Source: Microbulbifer sp. GL-2
GTDB taxonomy: Bacteria; Pseudomonadota; Gammaproteobacteria; Pseudomonadales; Cellvibrionaceae
Assembly: GCF_007183175.1 (NCBI RefSeq)
Contig: NZ_AP019807.1
Coordinates: 3,406,001-3,470,000 of the forward strand
Direction of reading: 5' to 3'
DNA length: 64,000 bases
Part shown: piece after piece, positions 31,926 to 40,328 of the stretch
Position numbering within the stretch: the stretch's first letter is position 1
Layout of the letters: each line of letters opens with the position of its first letter
Made by a program: the position numbers and the translations under genes
Notes under the pieces: model-generated
Told to the model about the DNA's origin: nothing
The model's input: the letters and a program-made list of their open reading frames with translations, nothing else
Database searches by the model: none

Positions 31926-32732
31926 CTAGTAGCGAATCAGCATAGCCTCAATATTGCCGACCATATTTTTCAATAAGGGGGCGACTTCTTCTTCCAGGAA
32001 TTCTGGGCTCAGGCGGTAGGCAGGTCCGCCAGCATTAAATGTATAAATGCGCCCCTGGCTTAATTGTAGGGGGACAGCAATACCATTAACATCGCGGTTC
32101 CAGTCGCCAAAAGAACAACAAAACCCGCGCTGCTTATAGCTTGCTACCGCTTCTTCAACTCCAGCCTTGATTTTGGACCAGCGTTCGCTATACCTTTTCT
32201 CCAGATGGCCATAAAAGTACTCACGCTCCTCTTGAGGTAAAGCTGCCAGGAAAGCCCGCCCAGAACCACTAGTAGCTAGAGAAACACGGTTACCTATTTC
32301 GTAGCGAAAAGTCGTAACATTAGCAGCTGCACAAAACTCGACAAATATCATATCGAGTCGATCACGGTCAGACAGTCCTACAGCCGTTCCTGTGGAGTTT
32401 GCAAGGTCCTGCATTAGGGGTTTGGCAACTTGGCGAATAGCCAGATTGGAGACAAAAGCATAGCCAAGTGCTAGTACGCCGCTCCCTAATTGGTATTTTT
32501 CCAGTCGATCCGAGTAGGTCAAATAACCTAATTTAGTGAGAGTGTAGGTTAGCCGTGAAATACTAGAGCGAGGCAAGCCAGTGCGTTGAGCGATTTCAAG
32601 GTTACCCAGAAAGCCATCACCGGGCTGAAATGCCCGCAGTACATCCAGTCCACGGGCGAGGGCTTCAATAAACTTGCGGTCCGGTTCTGCACTTTTCTTC
32701 CTTGGGAGGTCACTCAGCGGAGCCATGGTCAT
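31926..32732 (-). CDS. IclR-family transcriptional regulator
   Basis: A 268-residue regulator with an N-terminal winged helix (IAQRTGLPRSSISRLTYTLTKLGYL) and a C-terminal effector domain containing GFCCSFGDWNRDVNGIAVPL and IYTFNAGGPAYRLS. It is converging with the dehydrogenase pair and probably senses an intermediate of the acyl-CoA pathway. The stop at 31926 is 76 nt past the dehydrogenase stop. Length and motifs match PcaR/PobR-type members. Confidence 0.92.
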   Translation of the reverse strand: MTMAPLSDLPRKKSAEPDRKFIEALARGLDVLRAFQPGDGFLGNLEIAQRTGLPRSSISRLTYTLTKLGYLTYSDRLEKYQLGSGVLALGYAFVSNLAIRQVAKPLMQDLANSTGTAVGLSDRDRLDMIFVEFCAAANVTTFRYEIGNRVSLATSGSGRAFLAALPQEEREYFYGHLEKRYSERWSKIKAGVEEAVASYKQRGFCCSFGDWNRDVNGIAVPLQLSQGRIYTFNAGGPAYRLSPEFLEEEVAPLLKNMVGNIEAMLIRY

Positions 32733-33070
32733 AAATCCTGCTTTTATAGAGGCAAGTATACAAATTTTACTCCTGGACTTGAAGCTAGATACTTAGCTTT
32801 GAAGGGAAATTTAGGTCTGTGAAGGGAGGCGGGTAATAATGATAGGTAATGTAAATCGTGGTTGTACTTGGGCGTTCAGTGGTAAGTCCTGAGTAAGTGT
32901 ATAATTTGGAATCAATGCAGTTTAAAGTGTTTTTTCGGAATGCCTATATATACGGTCAATTTATCGTATATTGTATTGCTTCTGCTTGTCCCAAAGATAA
33001 AATCAGTGTTTAAATACGTGCTAGTCAATTTTTTCAATTTTGATCTTATATAATAATAAGGGTATTAGAA
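32733..33070. other. Intergenic region before the beta-lactamase-like gene
   Basis: AT-rich, no ORF. It must hold promoters for the IclR gene and for the + strand beta-lactamase-like gene; a TATAAT occurs at 33049-33054, 16 nt before the ATG. Confidence 0.4.
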
Positions 33071-34510
33071 ATGGCATTAAGATTTCTCACTATTATCATA
33101 ATGTCTTTGATGATCGGCAGTAATTGTTATGCTATAGCTAATAATACGGAAAAAGAAATAAAGTCAGCGCTGGCGGAGATGTCTAGTAGCAACCGCTTAA
33201 TTGGTTCACATTTCGTTGCAGTAGTTGATAAGAACGGGCTCGATTTCTTTTATGCCTATTCAAAAGACGTTCCTAAAGTAACAGAGAGTACGCCTATCTT
33301 AATCGCAAGTCACACAAAGTCTTTTACCAGTACTTTGATGGCTATCCTGCATAGCTCGGGAAAGTTGGATTTGGATAAGCCCATATCATCTTACAAGCTC
33401 CAGTTGGGGCTTGAGGGGAAAGTTGATACCAATAAAATCAGTATTAGGGATTTACTTACCCATACGGCTGGATTTACAAGTGTCCAACATACCTTTAAGT
33501 CAGCGTTTTTAGGTCATTCTGGTAGGGAGGAACTGATTGATTCATTAAGTGAGAATCTACTTGTTGCGCCAGATTACAATTTTAGATATTCAAATACAGG
33601 CCCGATAGTCGCCTCGATGATTGCAGAGAACGTCACTGGAAAAACTTGGGGAGATCTAATAGAGGAGTATATTGCCGACCCGCTGGATATGAATGCGACT
33701 ACGAGCAACGTATCCAAGGTGAGGACAATTCTCCCATCTATCATCACATCTAGTGATGGCAATACCTTTAATTCTGGGCATTTCAAGTCAGATCTAACGA
33801 TGCATCCATCAGGAGGGCTTGTTTCGACAGTCAATGATTTGGCGATATGGCTTCAAGCAAACATAAATAAAGACAGGTCAAACTTATCAAAAGTCGATAT
33901 CTTTGATAAGCTTCATGAAAAGCAGGTAGACCAATCTAAAACCTATTTCACCTATGAGCGATCTGGATACACTTTGGGGTGGGATCTGGCAGAGTATAAT
34001 CAAGAGACGCTTTTGACAAGGTTTGGAAACTATGGTGGATATAGTATTCATGTATCCTTTATGCCAGAAAGAGAGATTGGTGTAATTGCATTTACTAATC
34101 AGGATGTGGCTTATATCTTGCCCCATGTGATAGCTAATTATGCTTATAACTCAATATTAAATAAGAAAAATAGGGGTATATTGTTTGAGCAGGAGATGAA
34201 TCGGCTGAAGAAGTCTGTGCTAGTTGAACTGTCGGAAGCTCCAGATTCTGCCTTGATTGTTAGCTCCGATGATTTTCCAGATAACTTGCTTGGCACTTTT
34301 ATCAATAGTAGCGGTTGGCCAAAACAAAAATTCTACATTGACAATGGTAAAGTAATGGTAGATTGGGGAGTTATTAACGGACCTTTATTGAAAGATGGTA
34401 AAAAGTATATGGCACATTTTGGGGTATTTCAAAGAGAGATTGCTTTTCTTACTCTAGAAGGTGGGGACATAAAATGTAGGAATGGCTCTGTTGAGTTTTT
34501 AAAAAGATAA
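33071..34510 (+). CDS. Beta-lactamase-fold serine hydrolase, exported
   Basis: A 479-residue member of the class C beta-lactamase/esterase superfamily. After a signal peptide (ALRFLTIIIMSLMIGSNCYA) come the active-site motifs ASHTKSFTS (SxxK), RYSNTGP (YxN) and HPSGGLVSTVNDLAIWL, in the place of the usual KTG/HxG. The last 130 residues are an extra domain (DDFPDNLLGTFINSSGWPK). It could be a D-aminopeptidase, esterase or peptidoglycan carboxypeptidase rather than a resistance enzyme. Eight nt separate it from the next gene, so the two likely form an operon. Confidence 0.87.
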   Translation: MALRFLTIIIMSLMIGSNCYAIANNTEKEIKSALAEMSSSNRLIGSHFVAVVDKNGLDFFYAYSKDVPKVTESTPILIASHTKSFTSTLMAILHSSGKLDLDKPISSYKLQLGLEGKVDTNKISIRDLLTHTAGFTSVQHTFKSAFLGHSGREELIDSLSENLLVAPDYNFRYSNTGPIVASMIAENVTGKTWGDLIEEYIADPLDMNATTSNVSKVRTILPSIITSSDGNTFNSGHFKSDLTMHPSGGLVSTVNDLAIWLQANINKDRSNLSKVDIFDKLHEKQVDQSKTYFTYERSGYTLGWDLAEYNQETLLTRFGNYGGYSIHVSFMPEREIGVIAFTNQDVAYILPHVIANYAYNSILNKKNRGILFEQEMNRLKKSVLVELSEAPDSALIVSSDDFPDNLLGTFINSSGWPKQKFYIDNGKVMVDWGVINGPLLKDGKKYMAHFGVFQREIAFLTLEGGDIKCRNGSVEFLKR

Positions 34511-34518
34511 ATCTCTAA

Positions 34519-35505
34519 GTGGTAACTATTATTGTGATAATAACTAGAATTTTTGTATCGTTGTTGTTTCTTGTTTTTTCTCTTGGGGTGGCTGGGTTTT
34601 CCGGTGAGGGTGAAAATAAGAGTGGTATAGCTGAATATCAGGTGGTTAATTTAGCAGATGACTTCTATGAATTGTATAAGTCATCTGAAGCCATGAAGGA
34701 AGATAGGAGGGTGTCTTTTATTGCTAAATCACTGGTGGAAAAATTCCCAGCCTTTTACAGAGATAAGGAAGGGGTGAATGAAAGTGATGAGCATTCTCTT
34801 CTAAATAGGATATCTTTTGCAGTTAAAGATTTTCCTGGTATTGAGGAAGAGTATCGTTCTCGAGAAAGATTGCTTGGCCAGAAATTAAATGAGAATTTAC
34901 AATACTTTAGGCGTGTCTTCTTTGATATGGAGGTGGATGTACCTATATACATACTACATTCTTTTAATGAATTTAATGGCACTGTACGCAAGGTGGATGG
35001 GAAAAGTCACCTAATGTTTGGGGTGGATCTAATGGCTAAGTACCATTCATGGGAGAATGACTCACCTTTTTTTCATCATGAGTTATTTCATGTCTATCAC
35101 GAAAATTATTTTGAACAATGTGAACCCCTTTGGTGTGATATTTGGAGTGAAGGTCTTGCTACTTATGTTGCTTATAAGCTGAATTCTAACCCCAGTTATG
35201 ATGAGCTGATGTTGAATATACCTGAAGATATGGTTCCTGATGTGGAGCGTCAGCTAGCATTTGCGTTAAAGGATTTAAAGGATAAATTCTATTCTACCGA
35301 GCCAGATGTTAATAGTGCCCTTACTTCCTTTTCATCAGACGAGACAGGCTTGCCTTCCAGGCGTGGTTATTATCTTGGTTATTTACTGGCTAAAAGCTTG
35401 GGGGGAAAGTATTCAGAAATTGAGCTTGCAAAAATGAATGCCAAACAAGTAGAAGGTATTCTATTTGAAGAGCTTAACAGGATGATCGATAAAAACAGTG
35501 GCTGA
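34519..35505 (+). CDS. Exported zinc metalloprotease-like protein
   Basis: A 328-residue protein with a signal-like N-terminus (IITRIFVSLLFLVFSLGVAG) and the zinc motif FFHHELFHVYHE, that is HExxH, followed some 25 residues on by IWSEGLATYVAY whose Glu is a likely third ligand. This is a gluzincin-like arrangement. The start is GTG 34519, or an inner start such as TTG/ATA; the lack of a strong ribosome site suggests translational coupling with the upstream beta-lactamase-like gene. The substrate is unknown. Confidence 0.82.
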   Translation: MVTIIVIITRIFVSLLFLVFSLGVAGFSGEGENKSGIAEYQVVNLADDFYELYKSSEAMKEDRRVSFIAKSLVEKFPAFYRDKEGVNESDEHSLLNRISFAVKDFPGIEEEYRSRERLLGQKLNENLQYFRRVFFDMEVDVPIYILHSFNEFNGTVRKVDGKSHLMFGVDLMAKYHSWENDSPFFHHELFHVYHENYFEQCEPLWCDIWSEGLATYVAYKLNSNPSYDELMLNIPEDMVPDVERQLAFALKDLKDKFYSTEPDVNSALTSFSSDETGLPSRRGYYLGYLLAKSLGGKYSEIELAKMNAKQVEGILFEELNRMIDKNSG

Positions 35506-35548
35506 ATCCAGATAGAAAATTTTGGCATAAATATTAAAAGGTAAGCAT

Positions 35549-35583
35549 AAAAAAGCTTCTCACCTATTTCAGGTAAGAAGCTT
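35549..35583 (-). terminator. Terminator of the decayed propeller gene
   Basis: AAGCTTCT..ACCT pairs with AGGT..AGAAGCTT (35553-35583). Read on the minus strand it is followed by TTTTTT, so it terminates transcription coming from the pseudogene at 35616; for the + strand gene no T-run follows. Confidence 0.75.
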
Positions 35584-35615
35584 CTAGAAAGTAGAAATAA
35601 TAAGAAGATATTTCC

Positions 35616-36310
35616 TTATTGATTCAACTCGTTATCATTGACCCACTTGGGCTTTCCGGGAGCTATAGGAGCAAATCTATATAACTCCCAGCCACCCCTT
35701 GGGTCCAAGTTAAATGGGTTTGCAGTGCCGAGCCACATAAACTTGGGGTGATTGATCATTGTGCGGAAACCAAAGTTCCCGAAATTGCCAACGCCATCAA
35801 AGGTGGCTGGAATAGCTCTACGATCTGGTGAAAAGAAGCGGTATAGTTGGCCTGCCATGCTATCGTGATGATGCTGTTGCCGCCGCCTTCGCCATCGATT
35901 CCCTCCTTAACTCCACCGGAGCGGAATCCCAATATATCTTGGAGCAGAGAGTCGTAAGTCGAGGTTATTTCCGTTACTTCAAGCGTACAGGTACCCATGC
36001 GATAGGCCATTGGGACACGCCAGTCACCAACACGACATTGGAGATGTGCGGTACAAGGGACATATGCTCCTGTGCCCAGTTTAAAAAAGATGTCTCAGCG
36101 ATACCCCAGGCCTGGGCACCGTTGCATTTTGGTTCAGCGATGGAGCAGATACTGTCAACCAGTTCAGGGTTGGGTTCGCCTCCGCCATTAAAGTATTCAT
36201 CTACTGGTGCTTTGAACAGCTTATCGAATCGAAGTTAAACCCTTTTACGGTGCTTGCCAGAGTGTCATCAGGATTCTTCACTATTTCCTCTCCGTTGTGT
36301 ACTAATACTC
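35616..36310 (-). pseudogene. Decayed exported beta-propeller-like protein
   Basis: Pieces of one protein appear in changing frames on the minus strand: VHNGEEIVKNPDDTLASTVK, then KLFKAPVDEYFNGGGEPNPE.., then CTLEVTEITSTYDSLLQDIL.., then LYRFFSPDRRAIPATFDGVG.., NFGFRTMINHPKFMWLGTAN and GGWELYRF. At least three frame changes break it. The NFG(V/F)RTM..GTANP..G.E(L/V)(W/Y)R pattern is that of secreted beta-propeller proteins. The 5' end is uncertain and may reach further than 36310. Its terminator at 35549-35583 is intact. Confidence 0.7.
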
Positions 36311-36822
36311 GGTGCAACTAGTATTTCCAGAATATTGAGAGTGCAAAACAAGAGGTGACTTTCATCAGCATCCCTTGCTCCACTACAGACCGCTATGGCG
36401 GTTGATACTACGGGTCAAAAGGCAGGCTTGAGTAGAATATGCCAATCCACATGGGACAGTAATATTCCCTAAAAAGTAGAGATTAGGATGTCACTGGAGG
36501 CAAGAATATTGGCTAGATTATTTTCTCCTCAATAGTACCAGCCAGATCGATATTTGAGATAGCAGGATACTATAGCGAGGATGCGCTTATTAAAATTTTG
36601 TTACTTAATGAGGTGGTCGTCAATTTTAGTGTAGGGCTTGCTGACCCTTCTTAAGATGGTTAGTACAACAGGTTGGTGTATTATCAAATAGGGAAGGTTG
36701 TATTAGGTGCTTTATAAATTTAATTTGGTGTAACGGAAAGAGTAGGGGGGGATGGTATTGGCTACCGCTTAAATTCTTAGTATATTTTTAACCCATCTAA
36801 AAACTGGTTTTCACTAGATAAA
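36311..36822. other. About 500 bases without an intact gene
   Basis: Probably the worn 5' part and promoter region of the propeller pseudogene plus the promoter of the methyltransferase gene. No ORF is credible. Confidence 0.4.
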
Positions 36823-37617
36823 ATGAAAGAAGAAACTAGATTCTTTGTAGACAAATCACTGGCTTCTTGGGATGAGGCCGGCTCCATTCATTGGGAAGTC
36901 ACTAAGCAGCTGCTTGAGCAAGTCTCAGACTCTAAATTTAATGCTTTGGAGAAGGATTTCGATACATTAGTAAGTGGTTATGATATTTGTGGAAAATCAG
37001 TGGTACAAATTTGCTGCAACAATGCAAAAGATCTGATATCCATAAAAAAGAAAGGAGCTGGCCGTTGCGTCGGTATTGATGGATCTCAAGCCTTTGTCGA
37101 TCAAGCCAAGCTTCTGGCAAAAGCCGCGGGATATCCAGATATGGAGATTGTATGTTCTAACATCTACGAGTTACCAGAAAAGCATGTTGGTCAATTTGAC
37201 TTTGCAGTTATTACCATTGGCGTACTCAACTGGATGCCGGACCTAAAGCGATTTATGAGTATTTGTGCTTCGCTGCTAAAGCCAGGCGGCTATCTTTTGA
37301 TGGAGGAGATTCATCCTGTTTTGAATATGTATGAAGAAGGTAACCCTTCACAAATTGCGATGTCATACTTTAATCGAGAGCCACAGCGGGATGACCAAGG
37401 GTTGGATTATTTTAGTGGTAAGAAGTATCAGGCAAAAGAAAATTATAATTTTCACCATACATTGGCCGACGTGCTGATGGCAGCAATTACTTGTAATCTA
37501 TCATTGAAAAACTTCATAGAGCTGGGTAAGAATATTGGGAATTGGTGTGGAGATTTAGAGAAATCTGAGTTTGTGCCACCTATGGCAATGCTGGCCAGCT
37601 GGCAGAAGCAATTATAA
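36823..37617 (+). CDS. SAM-dependent methyltransferase
   Basis: A 264-residue class I methyltransferase. Motif I is VVQICCNNAKDLISIKKKGA (degenerate), acidic motif II is GRCVGIDGSQ, and the later parts FDFAVITIGVLNWMPDLKRF and LLKPGGYLLMEEIHPVL are typical of the methyltransf_25/31 type. The C-terminus is about 100 residues longer than the core, giving substrate specificity. It lies 52 nt before a glutathione S-transferase gene on the same strand. The substrate is unknown. Confidence 0.88.
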   Translation: MKEETRFFVDKSLASWDEAGSIHWEVTKQLLEQVSDSKFNALEKDFDTLVSGYDICGKSVVQICCNNAKDLISIKKKGAGRCVGIDGSQAFVDQAKLLAKAAGYPDMEIVCSNIYELPEKHVGQFDFAVITIGVLNWMPDLKRFMSICASLLKPGGYLLMEEIHPVLNMYEEGNPSQIAMSYFNREPQRDDQGLDYFSGKKYQAKENYNFHHTLADVLMAAITCNLSLKNFIELGKNIGNWCGDLEKSEFVPPMAMLASWQKQL

Positions 37618-37669
37618 ATTACAAAGACGTGGCTATTGAAGCCTTACTGTTAATTACTAAGGAAAGCGA

Positions 37670-38350
37670 ATGTATCAGTTGTTTATAGCAAATAAAAACT
37701 ACTCATCATGGTCACTGCGGCCCTGGTTGTTAATGCACCATCTGGAAATTCCCTTTAATGAGCAGTTGACGACTTTTGAAGAGGGGGGAAGTTGGGATAA
37801 ATTCCATAGTTTTTCCCCTACTGGATTGGTGCCCTGTTTGATTGATGGCGATATAACCGTTTGTGATTCCCTTGCCATAGTGGAGTATGTTGCAGAAGAT
37901 TTTCCGCAGGTTTGGCCCATCGATAGACAACCGAGAGCCTGGGCGCGGAGTGCTTCTGCAGAAATGCACTCTGGTTTCTTTGCCCTTAGGAATATCTGCT
38001 CGATGAATTGCGGATTAATCGTAGAGTTAACAGAGACTCCTCCATCGTTAAAGAGGGATATCGATCGAATTGATGAGCTTTGGCAGGAAGGGCTAGATCG
38101 CTTTGGAGGACCGTTTCTTACCGGAGTTGAATTTACTGCAGTGGATGCTTTTTTTGCTCCAATTGCTATTCGGGCTCAAAATTATGGCCTGCCATTTAGT
38201 GATGTGGCCAAAGAGTATATTGACCGGCTACTCAAATTACCCTCTATGAGGAAGTGGATATCTGATGCGCTACAAGAGCCTTGGAGGGAGGCACAACATG
38301 AAAAAGAGGTTAGCAACCAAGGGGTCATAATAGAGGATTTGCGTAGCTGA
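37670..38350 (+). CDS. Glutathione S-transferase family protein
   Basis: A 226-residue GST-like protein. The thioredoxin-like N-domain has the active region NYSSWSLRPW, TGLVPCL and CDSLAIVEYVAEDFP; the helical C-domain has FTAVDAFFAPIAIRAQNYGL. This resembles YfcF-type proteins. It is preceded by AAGGAAAGCG and starts at ATG 37670. It probably conjugates or reduces small electrophiles. It may be co-expressed with the methyltransferase. Confidence 0.9.
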   Translation: MYQLFIANKNYSSWSLRPWLLMHHLEIPFNEQLTTFEEGGSWDKFHSFSPTGLVPCLIDGDITVCDSLAIVEYVAEDFPQVWPIDRQPRAWARSASAEMHSGFFALRNICSMNCGLIVELTETPPSLKRDIDRIDELWQEGLDRFGGPFLTGVEFTAVDAFFAPIAIRAQNYGLPFSDVAKEYIDRLLKLPSMRKWISDALQEPWREAQHEKEVSNQGVIIEDLRS

Positions 38351-38462
38351 ATATCTTATATCTCTAAACTCTCATGTGTGACCAGGAGTTTGAGTCGCAC
38401 ATGTGGGCAATATCTTATATTTAGAAGGTTGAATTATTAACAAACTTAAATGAACTCAATGA

Positions 38463-39431
38463 TTAGTCAAGGCACCCAGGGCTTGAGGAGGAGGATTCGT
38501 TATTTGCCCAGATATTTGGAGATCTATTTGAAAGGTTGCAATCTTTAGTGGTAAGTGGATCGTAAAGGTTAAATTTTGTATGCCCTAAAACCCTGTTGCC
38601 AATAAATTTGTTGTTGGTTGCCTCAATAGATACTATTTGTATTCCGTAAGACCCATTGTCTAGTATTTCATTTTTTGCAATAAGGCCGTTATCTGCATTG
38701 TTGAACGATAATCCACTGCCATTGTTGATCACAGTATTTTCTATAACTGAATTGTTGTTACCGGAAACGCCTATACCTTTACCGTTATTTTCAATAGCAT
38801 TGAGTTTGGTTGTCACAAAGTCCCCATCAATCTCTATGCCCTCATTAATACTGCCAGTCACATAATTATCGTAAATATTGACATGGTTTCCATTAATAAC
38901 AATACCCCTGTCACCGGCATTGAAGATAAAGCAATTTGCTACCGTACTATAATTTCCGTCAATTCTAATACCATCATTACTATCTGGCCCTGCACCTGTC
39001 GCAGTGACCCTGGTAATATAATTTTTATTGCTGTCAGAGGTTGCAATGATTCCATTTCCTGTAAAGTTAACGATTTCTGTATCAGTTACCCTGTGAACAC
39101 CAGTTCCTGAAACAGTAATGCTATCTGGGCAATTGCTAATCATTCCGCCGGAGATTGCTGCACCCGCACCCTCTACCAGGATACCGAATCGATCAAAAGC
39201 TTGATCAGTTACACAAGTTATTGCATACCCTCCTAGATTTAGTCTTCCCGATGGGCCCACTACGGTAAGGGCTACTTTATTTTGTTCATCCAGAACACAG
39301 ACCAGGTCCTGATCTAAGTTTGTCGGTGAATCAATCACGTCTCCGCAGCTTACAGCGAAGGTGGAAGTGGAGAGGGATAGCGCCAATAAGGAAAGAAATA
39401 ACGACAGTTTATGTACGGCTTTCATAAACAT
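38463..39431 (-). CDS. Exported right-handed beta-helix protein
   Basis: A 322-residue secreted protein with signal peptide (AVHKLSLFLSLLALSLSTSTFA). From residue 90 on it is a string of about 22-residue turns such as NGIIATSDSNKNYITRVTAT and NNGKGIGVSGNNNSVIENTV, characteristic of PbH1 repeats. No catalytic carbohydrate-lyase residues are evident, so a binding or structural role is as likely as a polysaccharide lyase. The start ATG has AAGGAAATGTTTATG, with an alternative at the third residue. Confidence 0.82.
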   Translation of the reverse strand: MFMKAVHKLSLFLSLLALSLSTSTFAVSCGDVIDSPTNLDQDLVCVLDEQNKVALTVVGPSGRLNLGGYAITCVTDQAFDRFGILVEGAGAAISGGMISNCPDSITVSGTGVHRVTDTEIVNFTGNGIIATSDSNKNYITRVTATGAGPDSNDGIRIDGNYSTVANCFIFNAGDRGIVINGNHVNIYDNYVTGSINEGIEIDGDFVTTKLNAIENNGKGIGVSGNNNSVIENTVINNGSGLSFNNADNGLIAKNEILDNGSYGIQIVSIEATNNKFIGNRVLGHTKFNLYDPLTTKDCNLSNRSPNIWANNESSSSSPGCLD

Positions 39432-40328
39432 TTCCTTGTCTACTGGTATGGCTTGTGCCTTTAGTCTCGCGGTAATTATTTGGGCGCCTTCGTTGCTCAG
39501 ATTCCGCCCTTACCAAATTATTGTGGAGTATTTGGGTTTTGGTTTTAAATAAATTTAAAGATTATTTTGAAGTGTATTAGGCGGCTTTTAATTTCATCAC
39601 GCATCTAAGTTATCGATTTTCCTGGCGTATCAAATCTTTTTGTCCTAAGTGACTGGTTGTTCTTCAGAACTTTTTGAATCCTGGGTCAACTCTATGTTCA
39701 CCAGGATTACTCCGGCACAAGGCACGGAGGGCTCTGCTGATTGCGGATGGTCTCATTCTTAAATGAGAAGTTAAGGAATCTCTGAAGAATTCCGAAATGT
39801 CTCTACGGGGCTTGAAGACTGCAGGTGTTAGGCGTAGCTCACCTCGACTGACCTTAGCCATTCGCAAGTGCCGTAACGTAGTAGATGCGGTCTTCAAGGA
39901 CCGCCGGATGGAATTTGCAGGGGTGCCACGGAATTATTCAGAAGATCCTTGCTAAGAAAAGGTCTTCGAATTGTTTGAGGAAAGACCTTGATGGGCTTAT
40001 CCCCTAGAGGGAGTTTGCACTGGTTTTGCTTTGTATATCGCTGTAAAGATAGAACTCGACAGCTCGAAAACCCTGATATGTGACTAAGAAGTTACTCACC
40101 AACCGGAATCTACAAAGATAACACTTAAAAAGTCGTTATCAACATTGTAGTTTTCATGTTGATATAGACGGAGGCGTCGGTCAGTCAGGGGGGGAGGTTG
40201 TCGCGTAAATCGCTCTGTTTGACGCAGCCCCAAGCATCCAGGGCGGTAAAGTTGGCCTGGGTGGGGCAACTGGGGTTAAACTCTCGCCCTTAAAACTATT
40301 ACAAAGCTCTATCTTAGAGGAGATTCCA
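39432..40328. other. Nearly 900 bases without a confident gene
   Basis: A minus-strand frame at 39664-39897 (77 residues, arginine-rich, opening MKTASTTLRHLRMAKVSRG) could be a remnant but I do not recognise it. The 9-bp perfect arms TATCAACAT (40137-40145) and ATGTTGATA (40156-40164) form a candidate operator or hairpin upstream of the peptidase gene. Confidence 0.4.

Noticed and set aside
33071..34510. Antibiotic resistance beta-lactamase
   Set aside because: Although SxxK and YxN are present, the KTG box is replaced and a C-terminal extra domain is present. This fits an esterase or peptidase-type member better.
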